Source of the DNA: Flagellimonas hymeniacidonis
Lineage (GTDB): Bacteria; Bacteroidota; Bacteroidia; Flavobacteriales; Flavobacteriaceae
Length of the DNA stretch: 64,000 nucleotides
Direction: 5' to 3'
Assembly (NCBI RefSeq): GCF_008040165.1
Contig: NZ_VRUR01000002.1
Coordinates: 1,364,001 to 1,428,000, forward strand
Shown: positions 37,201 to 44,931 of the stretch, piece after piece
Layout of the letters: the number at the start of each line of letters is the position of its first letter
Numbering within the stretch: the first letter of the stretch is position 1
Notes under the pieces: model-generated
What the model was told of the DNA's origin: nothing
The model's database searches: none
What the model saw: the letters and a program-made list of their open reading frames with translations, nothing else
Translations under genes and position numbers: made by a program

Positions 37201-37424
37201 TTCCAGCTCAGCAGTTTGTATCTAAAAATATTGCCTGTGAAATTTATGACAAAGAACACCATAATGGCTTCAAACCACGTGGCATTGTAAATGTAAATTC
37301 TAGCCGTTTCAGTACTATACCAGCTTTCTACAAAAGTTCCTATGGCCATCGCAGTAGCAAAAACCAAAAAAAGAACGGCCATAAGTTTTGTAGAAAAAAG
37401 GGTCTTTTTGAGAATCTCTATCAT
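34254..37424 (-). CDS. ccsBA: Cytochrome c biogenesis fusion protein CcsBA (ResB plus CcsA)
   Basis: 1056 residues from the ATG at 37424. An in-frame codon at 37487 lies upstream of a TAATTTTG promoter box (37452-37459) and is not favoured. The N-terminal ResB/CcsB half has three membrane helices, a long periplasmic part (about 130-440) and a fourth helix. A large soluble stretch (about 490-770) follows, then the CcsA half with the haem-handling WWD-type motif [20 protein letters not shown] and external histidines (e.g. [31 protein letters not shown]). It moves haem to the periplasm and attaches it to apocytochrome c. Confidence 0.92.
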   Translation of the reverse strand: [1056 protein letters not shown]

Positions 37425-37592
37425 CAAATTTGGAGATGTATTTTCAGCTTGCAAAATTAAGCTATTTAAAAGAGAAATTATGCTCAAAAGTCCAAAAGCC
37501 TTGTCAATTTGTCAACTGCTTTTTATCTGATTATATGGATTAACATATAGTCAGTGTTTTTTGAATGGATTGTGAGCTGAATGTAATGATTG

Positions 37593-38276
37593 TCATGCTT
37601 GAAGTACGGCATCCATAACGTTATCCGTGATGCGATCACATTTGCTAAAACCAAAACCAAACACATCTTCCTTGTTCGCGGTAAGTTCATATAATTTTTC
37701 TTTTAGCATGTTTTTAGCCCTATGTAAGCGCACCTTCACATTGGCCTTGGTAACACCAAGACACTCCGAAATTTCATTTATGCTCATTTCCTCAATTTCC
37801 CTGAGCATGTATACTGTACGGTATTTGGTGTTTAAAGAATCAATTGCATCCTCCAATAGCTGTTTTGCTTCGTTTCTTATAATTCTTTTTTCTGGATTCA
37901 TTTGGGTCTTATCTGGTACTTCCAAAACAGTATTTTGCTTTATCTCTGCTGACTTTTGGTACAAATCAATAATCTTATTTTTTTCCTTTAACCTGGCCAG
38001 AGATTCATTAATCCCAATCCTTATCAACCATGTGGAATATGAGGAGCTTTGCTTAAACTGATATAATTTCTCAAACGCTTTTAAGTAGGTGTTCTGCATA
38101 ATGTCTTCAACCTCTGCAGCGTCCTTAATGTAACTTCTTATAACACGAAACAGCTTTTGATTGTTTCGCCTTAAAAGAATCTCATACAATTCCTTTTCTC
38201 CAGAAAGGATACGCTCGACAATCTCCTGCTCGGATATTTTATGATTGTTAAAATCGTTTATCCTTCGTATTTCCAT
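37593..38276 (-). CDS. ECF-type RNA polymerase sigma factor, likely self-regulated
   Basis: 227 residues. Region 2 (about 20-95) shows LFRVIRSYIKDAAEVEDIMQNTYLKAFEKL and FKQSSSYSTWLIRIGINESLARLKEK. Region 4 (about 140-195) has YRTVYMLREIEEMSINEISECLGVTKANVKVRLHRAKNMLKEKL. The tail of about 30 residues (VFGFGFSKCDRITDNVMDAVLQA) is conserved in a Bacteroidota ECF group and carries a single cysteine. There is no neighbouring anti-sigma gene. Its promoter is the mirror image of that of the divergent DoxX-like gene, so it probably transcribes both itself and that operon. Confidence 0.9.
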   Translation of the reverse strand: MEIRRINDFNNHKISEQEIVERILSGEKELYEILLRRNNQKLFRVIRSYIKDAAEVEDIMQNTYLKAFEKLYQFKQSSSYSTWLIRIGINESLARLKEKNKIIDLYQKSAEIKQNTVLEVPDKTQMNPEKRIIRNEAKQLLEDAIDSLNTKYRTVYMLREIEEMSINEISECLGVTKANVKVRLHRAKNMLKEKLYELTANKEDVFGFGFSKCDRITDNVMDAVLQA

Positions 38277-38291
38277 TGCACCCTGTTTTCG

Positions 38292-38359
38292 CTTTAGATA
38301 GCATTTCCCAGAAATAGTTACAAAATTTTGTAACCTTTTTCACCATCCCTTATCTAAAG
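38292..38359. promoter_or_regulatory. Divergent mirror-image ECF promoters around an 18-bp palindrome
   Basis: Plus strand: GTAAC (38330-38334), 16 bases, TATCTAAAG (38351-38359). Minus strand: the same GTAAC (38317-38321), 16 bases, TATCTAAAG (38292-38300). The two -35 elements are halves of the perfect palindrome GTTACAAAATTTTGTAAC (38317-38334). The spacers are unrelated in sequence, so the match is of promoter elements rather than a long repeat. One promoter faces the sigma gene, the other the DoxX-like gene. Confidence 0.8.
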
Positions 38360-38382
38360 TTAAAAAATATAAAATCCTAAAA

Positions 38383-38757
38383 ATGATGAATTCAAATGTT
38401 GAATTGGTAAAATCCATATTAAAATACACCTATGGACTTGTTCCCATTATTGCAGGCTTTGACAAGTTTGCTAATGTATTGACCGATTGGGGTCAGTATC
38501 TCTCACCAGGGTTATCCGAAATTATTCCAATGGAAGCAGGCACCTTTATGATTATTGTGGGAGTTATAGAAATTATTGCTGGTATTCTTGTTTTTCTTAA
38601 ACCTAAAATCGGTGCACTGGTCGTAATGGGTTGGCTTACAGTCATTGCGGTTGTTTTGATTTCAAGTGGTCATTTTATCGATGTTGCTGTTCGAGATTTG
38701 GTAATGGCAGTAGGTGCATTTTCTTTAGCCAAATTATCCGATTCAAACCCCGCATAA
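38383..38757 (+). CDS. DoxX-like four-helix membrane protein
   Basis: 124 residues with four hydrophobic helices and short loops (YGLVPIIAGFDKFANVL, GTFMIIVGVIEIIAGILVFL, IGALVVMGWLTVIAVVLIS, VAVRDLVMAVGAFSLAKL). The G-x-x-K-F pattern in helix 1 and the overall layout resemble DoxX/DoxD and related proteins linked to redox or thiol stress, but identity to a named family is not certain. It has the ECF-type promoter shared with the sigma gene and precedes the His-rich lipoprotein by 101 bases. Inner-membrane location; function unknown. Confidence 0.7.
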   Translation: MMNSNVELVKSILKYTYGLVPIIAGFDKFANVLTDWGQYLSPGLSEIIPMEAGTFMIIVGVIEIIAGILVFLKPKIGALVVMGWLTVIAVVLISSGHFIDVAVRDLVMAVGAFSLAKLSDSNPA

Positions 38758-38858
38758 CATCTCTATATGCTTGACGGCGCTATTAAAAATGTAAGTTTTG
38801 ATGCATCATTTTTTTGTTAATACCCTGAAAATGATTAATTTAAAAGAAAAAAATTATT

Positions 38859-39242
38859 ATGAAAATGGACAGAAAAACTTTTATCCAAAAATCAACGGGT
38901 GCCCTACTTGTGGCATTACCTGTGTATTCAATTTTAAGCTGCTCTGGTGATGACAGCGCGAACGGAGACCCTACCATTGACCCAAGCTCTAGGGATTGTG
39001 CAGCAAATGGCGCCAATGCCATTGCTATTAGTAGTAATCATGGACATACACTAACAGTACCCAAAGCAGATATAGATGCTGGTGCTGAAAAAGAGTATTC
39101 CATTCAAGGTGGATCAGGACACAACCATAAAGTGAAGTTGACCCCTGGGAATTTTGCCTCTTTAAGAGAGAATAATCAAATTACCATTGAGTCTACTACT
39201 GGAGGAGCGCACAGGCATGATGTTACAGTCGCTTGTGCCTAA
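38859..39242 (+). CDS. Small exported His-rich protein, putative lipoprotein
   Basis: 127 residues. The N-terminus MDRKTFIQKSTGALLVALPVY resembles a weak Tat-like signal (RK, not RR) and ends in a lipobox-like ILSC. The mature part has three histidine clusters, SSNHGHTLTV, GGSGHNHKVKL and GGAHRHDVTVAC, plus two cysteines (DCAAN near the start, VACA at the end). The histidines suggest metal binding in a small beta fold. It follows the DoxX-like gene and ends in a strong terminator. Function unknown; metal or oxidative-stress roles are inference. Confidence 0.75.
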   Translation: MKMDRKTFIQKSTGALLVALPVYSILSCSGDDSANGDPTIDPSSRDCAANGANAIAISSNHGHTLTVPKADIDAGAEKEYSIQGGSGHNHKVKLTPGNFASLRENNQITIESTTGGAHRHDVTVACA

Positions 39243-39260
39243 CACCATTTACTTTATTTA

Positions 39261-39282
39261 AAGCCGCCAACTATGGCGGCTT
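39261..39282 (+). terminator. Terminator of the DoxX / His-rich operon
   Basis: AAGCCGCCA, loop ACTA, TGGCGGCTT: a perfect GC-rich 9-bp stem followed by a T run (39281-39286). Confidence 0.9.
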
Positions 39283-39325
39283 TTTTGTTTTAGCCATTTA
39301 CATTTCATTCCCTTATTTTTGACGC

Positions 39326-40087
39326 ATGTACACTGTAGTCATTTTAGGAACCGGGAATTTAGCAGAACATCTTTGCAACGCTTTTTCCACCTTAGATGAG
39401 GCTACTATAGTACAGGTTTATGGTAGAAATCCTGAAAAACTTAAGAAATTCAATACCTACTCAGATACTTGTACTGATCCTACTCAAATCAAAAACGCAG
39501 ACGTATACATTATTGCTGTAAAAGATGATGCCATAGTCCCTGTATCTAAATTACTTTTAGACAAAAAGGGAATCGTTGCACATACCTCGGGGGCGATTGG
39601 AATGGAAAGTATTCAGCCGAAAAACAAAGGTGTTTTTTATCCACTTCAAACCTTTACCAAAGGTAAACCTATAGATTTTAAAACCATCCCTATCTGTATT
39701 GAGGCAAAAGAGCGTGCTTCCTTAAAAATCCTGCATGACTTAGCGGGGCTTGTCTCCGATATGGTATATAAAACAACATCAGAGCAAAGAGAAAAACTTC
39801 ACTTAGCGGCCGTTTTTGCCAATAATTTCACTAACTACTTATATAGTGTTAGTGAAACTATTTGTGTTAAAGAAGAATTACCCTTTTCACTTTTGCATCC
39901 ATTAATCATGGAAACTGCCAAAAAACTTAAATCCTTATCACCTAGAGAAGCACAAACTGGGCCGGCGCGTCGAGGAGATCAAAAAAGCATGGAAAAGCAT
40001 TTATCTTTATTAAAAAACAAAAAACAAACCGAACTTTACGCCCAACTAAGTGAAGCCATAAAAAAAATGTATGAAAAAGAATTATAA
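39326..40087 (+). CDS. DUF2520 Rossmann-fold protein
   Basis: 253 residues. The N-terminal NAD(P)-binding fold has VVILGTGNLAEHLCNAF, followed by YIIAVKDDAIVPVS and AHTSGAIGMESI. The C-terminal helical DUF2520 domain has HLAAVFANNFTNYLYS and the TGPARRGD motif, as in ketopantoate- or pyrroline-reductase-like dehydrogenases. Its substrate is unknown. It overlaps the KdsC-like gene by 17 bases and begins a run of three overlapping genes. A TATTTTTG box ends four bases before the ATG, suggesting an almost leaderless mRNA. Confidence 0.82.
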   Translation: MYTVVILGTGNLAEHLCNAFSTLDEATIVQVYGRNPEKLKKFNTYSDTCTDPTQIKNADVYIIAVKDDAIVPVSKLLLDKKGIVAHTSGAIGMESIQPKNKGVFYPLQTFTKGKPIDFKTIPICIEAKERASLKILHDLAGLVSDMVYKTTSEQREKLHLAAVFANNFTNYLYSVSETICVKEELPFSLLHPLIMETAKKLKSLSPREAQTGPARRGDQKSMEKHLSLLKNKKQTELYAQLSEAIKKMYEKEL

Positions 40088-40598
40088 AGAGCTGCTAAAT
40101 GCTATAACCACTTTTGTTTTTGATGTGGATGGCGTGTTTACAGATGGTTCAATTCTAATAACCACTTCTGGAGAAATGCTGCGTAAGATGAACGTAAAAG
40201 ATGGCTATGCCCTAAAAACTGCCTTGCAAAAGGGATACAACGTATGTATTATTTCTGGGGGCACAAATGAAGGAGTTAAAGAACGATTAAAGGGACTTGG
40301 AGTGACGGATATTTACTTAGGTGCCCATCACAAACAAGATCCGTTGGAAGAATACTTGGATGTCTACAATATTAATCCAAAAAACGTTTTGTATATGGGT
40401 GATGACCTTCCTGACATACCGCCGATGAAAATGGTCGCCCTTGCCACTGCTCCCCAGAATGCAGTTGCGGAAGTGAAGGCTATTTCGGACTATGTTTCCC
40501 ATAAAAATGGCGGGGAAGGTTGCGTTAGGGATATTATAGAGCAGGTACTTAAAGTGAAAGGAGATTGGAACGACAATTTTAGTGCTAAAAATGATTGA
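40071..40598 (+). CDS. kdsC: HAD phosphatase, KdsC type (3-deoxy-manno-octulosonate-8-phosphatase)
   Basis: 175 residues, a typical KdsC length without a cap domain. Motif I is FVFDVDGVFTDGSI (two aspartates), motif II IISGG, and the end motif YMGDDLPDIPPM. It should remove phosphate from Kdo-8-phosphate for lipopolysaccharide synthesis. Related phosphatases act on other nonulosonic acids, so the substrate is inferred. It overlaps the gene before it, and the maf start lies inside its end. Confidence 0.82.
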   Translation: MKKNYKELLNAITTFVFDVDGVFTDGSILITTSGEMLRKMNVKDGYALKTALQKGYNVCIISGGTNEGVKERLKGLGVTDIYLGAHHKQDPLEEYLDVYNINPKNVLYMGDDLPDIPPMKMVALATAPQNAVAEVKAISDYVSHKNGGEGCVRDIIEQVLKVKGDWNDNFSAKND

Positions 40599-41193
40599 AA
40601 GAAATCCGTTAAAAGAAAAACTAGAAGGGTACAAACTCATTTTAGGCTCCGGTTCTCCTCGAAGAAAGCTATTTCTCGAGGAAATGGGTCTGGACTTTGA
40701 AGTACGTCCAAAATCGGTAGAAGAAGTTTATCCCAATCATCTTAAAGGAAGTGAAATCTCAAATTATTTAGCCGAATTAAAGGCCACCCCATTTAAAGAA
40801 GAATTAGTTCCAAATGAAATTGTGATTACCTCCGATACCGTTGTATGGCACAAAGAAACCTCGCTGGCAAAGGCCTCGAACAAAGAAGAAGCGTTTCAAA
40901 TGCTGCGAACATTATCTGGAGATTGGCATAAAGTGATTACCTCCGTATGTTTTACAACAACTACCTCCCAAAAGACGGTAAACGCAACTACTTTGGTCAA
41001 GTTTATGGATTTTAGTGATGCGGAATTGAAGTATTATATTGATTTGTGCGAACCCTATGACAAAGCTGGAGCATACGGCATTCAAGAATGGATTGGACAA
41101 ATTGGTATTTCTGAAATTAAAGGTCCCTATACAAATGTGGTCGGTTTGCCTACACATTTAGTTTACAAAACGTTAATGGACATGGTTACCTAA
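40591..41193 (+). CDS. Maf-family nucleoside triphosphate pyrophosphatase
   Basis: 200 residues from the ATG at 40591; a GTG nine bases earlier is in frame. LILGSGSPRRKLFLEEMGLDFEV is the Maf N-terminal motif and VITSDTVVWH holds the metal-binding aspartate. It likely hydrolyses dTTP/UTP or modified nucleotides to monophosphates. It overlaps the KdsC-like gene by eight bases. The grouping DUF2520-KdsC-Maf looks like one transcript. Confidence 0.88.
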   Translation: MIERNPLKEKLEGYKLILGSGSPRRKLFLEEMGLDFEVRPKSVEEVYPNHLKGSEISNYLAELKATPFKEELVPNEIVITSDTVVWHKETSLAKASNKEEAFQMLRTLSGDWHKVITSVCFTTTTSQKTVNATTLVKFMDFSDAELKYYIDLCEPYDKAGAYGIQEWIGQIGISEIKGPYTNVVGLPTHLVYKTLMDMVT

Positions 41194-41229
41194 GCAGGGA
41201 TACGTAATTTTACGTAAATCCTTCCTGTT

Positions 41230-42186
41230 ATGAAAAAAGTATTCAAAACCGAGTTTGCCATTGCATTGGTAGTTTTAGTTTCTGTTTCCTTCGTTTCTTG
41301 TGTTGAAAAAACTAAGGCTTCCAACAAAGAAATGGCTCTAAATACCAAAGAGACATCAAAGAAATTTGAAAGCCCAAGAAAACAACTTTCTGAAGATTTT
41401 AAAAAATACTGGTATGCTGGAAATGCCGAAATCACTTCGTACACCTTGGAACAAGCAAGATATGGTGAAATACGAAATGGACATGCCGTGTTAATTTATG
41501 TTACTGAGCCTTTTTTACCCGAAATACAAGTAAAAGCGGATAGCGATAATGCAAAAAACATTCCAGTTTTAAAGCTAAATGCTACAAAAAAGTATTTGAC
41601 CGGTATTTACCCATATTCCGTAATGAGTAGTACTTTTTACCCTGTTCATGACAATCAACATGCCATAAAAACCAGCTTATCCATGCAGGAATGGTGCGGC
41701 CATGTATATGCTCAAATTAACAACAGAGACCAATTTGAGTATACCTCTCATTCTTATTTTGAGACCGAAGCAGACCAAAACTTGGCATTGGAAAAAGACC
41801 TCTTGGAAAATGAAATTTGGAACAAAATACGAATCAACCCAACTGATCTGCCCATCGGAAATTTGAAAGTAATTCCATCTCTTGAATATTCTCGTCTTAG
41901 ACATAAAACCCTCAAAGCATATAACGCTAAAGCAACACTGTCAACCCAAGGCGGCCTAAGCAATTATACTATCGTATATCCAGAATTAGAGCGAACGCTT
42001 AGCATACAATTTTCATCAAGCTTTCCATATACCATTGAAAGTTGGACTGAAGATTTTAAAAGTGGCTTTGGACCCAATGCAAAAATAATGACCACAAAAG
42101 CCACAAGGTTAAAATCCCTTAAGACAGCTTATTGGGGTCAAAATGGAAATAAGGATGAAGTGTTAAGGGATAGTTTAGGGTTATAA
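41230..42186 (+). CDS. Lipoprotein of unknown function
   Basis: 318 residues with a lipoprotein signal (about 1-24; lipobox FVSC). The mature protein is beta-rich, with PRKQLSEDFKKYWYAGNAEITSYTLEQARYG and the conserved-looking SMQEWCGHVYAQIN. No catalytic motif is recognised. Homologues are often labelled 'septum formation inhibitor Maf' only because they follow maf; nothing in this protein is Maf-like. A short inverted repeat (TACGTAA, TT, TTACGTA at 41201-41216) lies 13 bases before the start codon. Confidence 0.75.
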   Translation: MKKVFKTEFAIALVVLVSVSFVSCVEKTKASNKEMALNTKETSKKFESPRKQLSEDFKKYWYAGNAEITSYTLEQARYGEIRNGHAVLIYVTEPFLPEIQVKADSDNAKNIPVLKLNATKKYLTGIYPYSVMSSTFYPVHDNQHAIKTSLSMQEWCGHVYAQINNRDQFEYTSHSYFETEADQNLALEKDLLENEIWNKIRINPTDLPIGNLKVIPSLEYSRLRHKTLKAYNAKATLSTQGGLSNYTIVYPELERTLSIQFSSSFPYTIESWTEDFKSGFGPNAKIMTTKATRLKSLKTAYWGQNGNKDEVLRDSLGL

Positions 42187-42290
42187 TTAAATCAGTTTTG
42201 GCATAATCCCACCCTGTTAAAGATGTTCTAAAGTGCATCTGGGCTCATTTGAATCTTTCTATATTTGGTGCAACCACTAAAAATTTACCT

Positions 42291-44822
42291 ATGCGAAACT
42301 TCTGGGTCAGCACCTTATTTGTAGCTGCCGTTTTTTCAAATGTATTTGCCCAAAGGCCAAACAAACCAACATCTACTGAAATACATCATAATCTTCAAAA
42401 ACTCAATTTTTTAGGCACCGCGCTTTACATTGCGGCTCATCCAGATGATGAAAATACGAGACTGATTTCTTATTTGTCAAATCATGATAAAGCACATACG
42501 GCTTACCTTTCCCTTACGCGGGGCGATGGTGGGCAAAATTTAATAGGTTCTGAATTAAGGGAACTTTTAGGGGTTTTAAGGACCCAGGAATTGTTAGCCG
42601 CCAGAAGAATAGATGGAGGCGAACAATGGTTTACCAGAGCAAATGATTTTGGCTATTCCAAGCACCCAAATGAAACACTTAAAATATGGGACAAAGAAAA
42701 AGTCTTGGGAGATGTGGTTTGGGCTATTCGTAATTTAAAACCAGATGTTATCATAAATCGTTTTGACCATAGAACTCCAGGATCAACCCACGGTCACCAT
42801 ACATCTTCGGCCATGCTAAGTATGGAAGCCTTTGATCTGGCAAATGATGCCAATGCCTATCCAGAACAGTTGGAACTTACCTCCACCTGGCAGCCTAGAC
42901 GCGCTTTTTTTAATACCACCTGGTGGTTCTATGGAAGTAGAGAGAATTTTGAAAAAGCAGACAAATCCAATATGCTGAAATTTGATATTGGTGTGTTTTA
43001 TCCGGAATTAGGGCTTTCCAATAACGAAATTGCATCCATGGCAAGCAGCCAGCATTTGTGTCAAGGATTTGGAAGAGTGACCACAAGAGGGTCGCAAGAC
43101 GAGTACGTAGAATTATTGAAAGGCGATTTGCCAACGACAAACAATTTATTTGAAGGAATTGATACCACATGGTCAAGAGTAAAGGGCGGAGCAGCCATCG
43201 GCGAAATTTTGTATAAAATTGAAAAGAATTTTGATTTTGCCAATCCATCAAAACATATTCCAGAGCTGGTAAAAGCGTATACCCTATTACAAAATATTGA
43301 AGATGAGCACTGGAAAACACTAAAGTCCGAAGAATTAAGGGCCCTAATCCTAGATTGCGCAGGTCTTTATTTAGAAACAAGTGCTACCGCTGCTTCTACC
43401 TCTGCAGAAAATACTTCCAAGCTTAATGTGGAAGCATTGAACAGAAGTTCTCAAAATATAGTACTAAAGGAAATACAAATAGAAGGGACAGCCATTAAGT
43501 TGTCGCCAAGCAAGGTGCTTGAAAATAACAAAAGAGAAAACTTTTCTATGGATTTTCCTGTTCCAAACTCCGTAACCGACTCTGGGCCATATTGGCTAAC
43601 AGAACAAGGTAGTTTGGGAATGTATATAGTGAAAGACCAAAAGATGATTGGGAAACCTGAAACACCCAGTGCATTTAACACAAGATTTAGTCTGGACTTT
43701 AACGGTATAGAAATTGAGTTTTCAAAACCTGTTGTATATCGTCACTCAAAACCAGAAAAAGGAGAGCTTTATGAGCCCTTTGTAGTGTTACCCGAAGCTA
43801 CTTCCAAAATTGCTGAAAAAGTGTTGATTTTTTCCGATTCAGAACCCAAAGACGTGATGGTAAATGTAAGAGCAGGCAAGGATAGTGTCTCTGGTCAAGT
43901 AAAATTAGATTATCCTTCTGGTTGGAATGTTTATCCAAAAAGTAAATCGTTTTCTATCCAACAAAAGGGCCAAGAACAATCTTTAACCTTTAAGGTTACC
44001 CCACCTTCCGAAGATAGTGAAGGAAAACTGTCGCCAGTCATTACAATTGAAAATAAGACATATACCAAAGAACTTGTTGAAATCGCATACGATCATATTC
44101 CAAAACAGTCCATTTTATTACCCTCGGAAGCGAAAGTGGTACGCGTGAACATTCAAAAGTCTGGAGAACATATTGGCTATATCATGGGTGCTGGAGATGA
44201 GGTGCCAGAGAGTTTAAAGCAAATCGGGTACCAAGTGCACACCATAAATCCAAATGATATACAAAAAGGTTCTTTGGACAAATATGACGCGATTGTAGTG
44301 GGCATTAGAGCTTACAATGTGGTCGAAGGCCTTAAGTTTAAGCAACCCATTTTATTCGATTATGTTGAAAACGGAGGAAATATGATTGTGCAATACAATA
44401 CTGCAGGTAGATGGGCCAAACAATTTGAAAATATAGCTCCTTATGGTCTTACCCTTTCAAGAACAAGGGTAACCGATGAAACTGCGGAGGTTAACATAGT
44501 CGCCAATAATCATTCCTTGGTCAATTTCCCCAATACAATAAGGGAAAGCGATTTTAATGGTTGGGTCCAAGAAAGAGGATTGTATTTTCCCGAAGAATGG
44601 AGTTCAGAATTTACTCCTATACTTTCTATGAACGATGAAGGTGAATCTCCTACTGAAGGAGCCCTCTTAGTAGCGCCTCATGGTCAAGGCCATTATATCT
44701 ACACCGGATTGAGTTTTTTTAGAGAGCTTCCAGCGGGTGTATCTGGTGCATACAAACTTTTTGCAAACATGCTTTCCATTGGAAAGAATGAGGTGAAATC
44801 TGAAAGTGAAATCAAAGGATAA
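42291..44822 (+). CDS. Large exported PIG-L family deacetylase with GATase-like C-terminal part
   Basis: 843 residues from the ATG at 42291, which gives a signal peptide (MRNFWVSTLFVAAVFSNVFAQ). A TTG-started longer form would hide it. The N-terminal PIG-L domain (about 25-290) has AAHPDDENTRL (zinc) and STHGHHTSS (third His region). A beta-sandwich middle (about 370-600) follows. The end (about 610-830) has the Rossmann-like GYIMGAGDEVPESLKQIGY and YDAIVVGIRAYNVV...GGNMIVQYNT found in glutamine-amidotransferase-like ThuA folds. It probably deacetylates a sugar derivative in the periplasm. A micropeptide and a symporter follow directly. Confidence 0.85.
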   Translation: MRNFWVSTLFVAAVFSNVFAQRPNKPTSTEIHHNLQKLNFLGTALYIAAHPDDENTRLISYLSNHDKAHTAYLSLTRGDGGQNLIGSELRELLGVLRTQELLAARRIDGGEQWFTRANDFGYSKHPNETLKIWDKEKVLGDVVWAIRNLKPDVIINRFDHRTPGSTHGHHTSSAMLSMEAFDLANDANAYPEQLELTSTWQPRRAFFNTTWWFYGSRENFEKADKSNMLKFDIGVFYPELGLSNNEIASMASSQHLCQGFGRVTTRGSQDEYVELLKGDLPTTNNLFEGIDTTWSRVKGGAAIGEILYKIEKNFDFANPSKHIPELVKAYTLLQNIEDEHWKTLKSEELRALILDCAGLYLETSATAASTSAENTSKLNVEALNRSSQNIVLKEIQIEGTAIKLSPSKVLENNKRENFSMDFPVPNSVTDSGPYWLTEQGSLGMYIVKDQKMIGKPETPSAFNTRFSLDFNGIEIEFSKPVVYRHSKPEKGELYEPFVVLPEATSKIAEKVLIFSDSEPKDVMVNVRAGKDSVSGQVKLDYPSGWNVYPKSKSFSIQQKGQEQSLTFKVTPPSEDSEGKLSPVITIENKTYTKELVEIAYDHIPKQSILLPSEAKVVRVNIQKSGEHIGYIMGAGDEVPESLKQIGYQVHTINPNDIQKGSLDKYDAIVVGIRAYNVVEGLKFKQPILFDYVENGGNMIVQYNTAGRWAKQFENIAPYGLTLSRTRVTDETAEVNIVANNHSLVNFPNTIRESDFNGWVQERGLYFPEEWSSEFTPILSMNDEGESPTEGALLVAPHGQGHYIYTGLSFFRELPAGVSGAYKLFANMLSIGKNEVKSESEIKG

Positions 44823-44823
44823 C

Positions 44824-44925
44824 ATGGAAAACAAAATCAATTGGAAGAGGGAATACACATTAGTGCTCCTGTTAAACCTTCTGTATATTATAATTTTCTA
44901 CTTCATCATGTCACAAAATAACTAA
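44824..44925 (+). CDS. 33-residue single-helix membrane peptide
   Basis: ATG at 44824 is one base after the PIG-L stop, and TAA at 44923-44925 is six bases before the symporter ATG. The peptide has a charged N-terminus (MENKINWKREYT), one hydrophobic helix (LVLLLNLLYIIIFYFIM) and a polar end (SQNN). The tight spacing on both sides and its perfect membrane-helix composition argue for a real gene. It may be a small accessory subunit of the symporter. It is too short for most gene callers. Confidence 0.65.
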   Translation: MENKINWKREYTLVLLLNLLYIIIFYFIMSQNN

Positions 44926-44931
44926 GCCTTA

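Noticed and set aside
42910..43380. 156-codon minus-strand frame
   Set aside because: Antisense to the PIG-L gene and without recognisable features.
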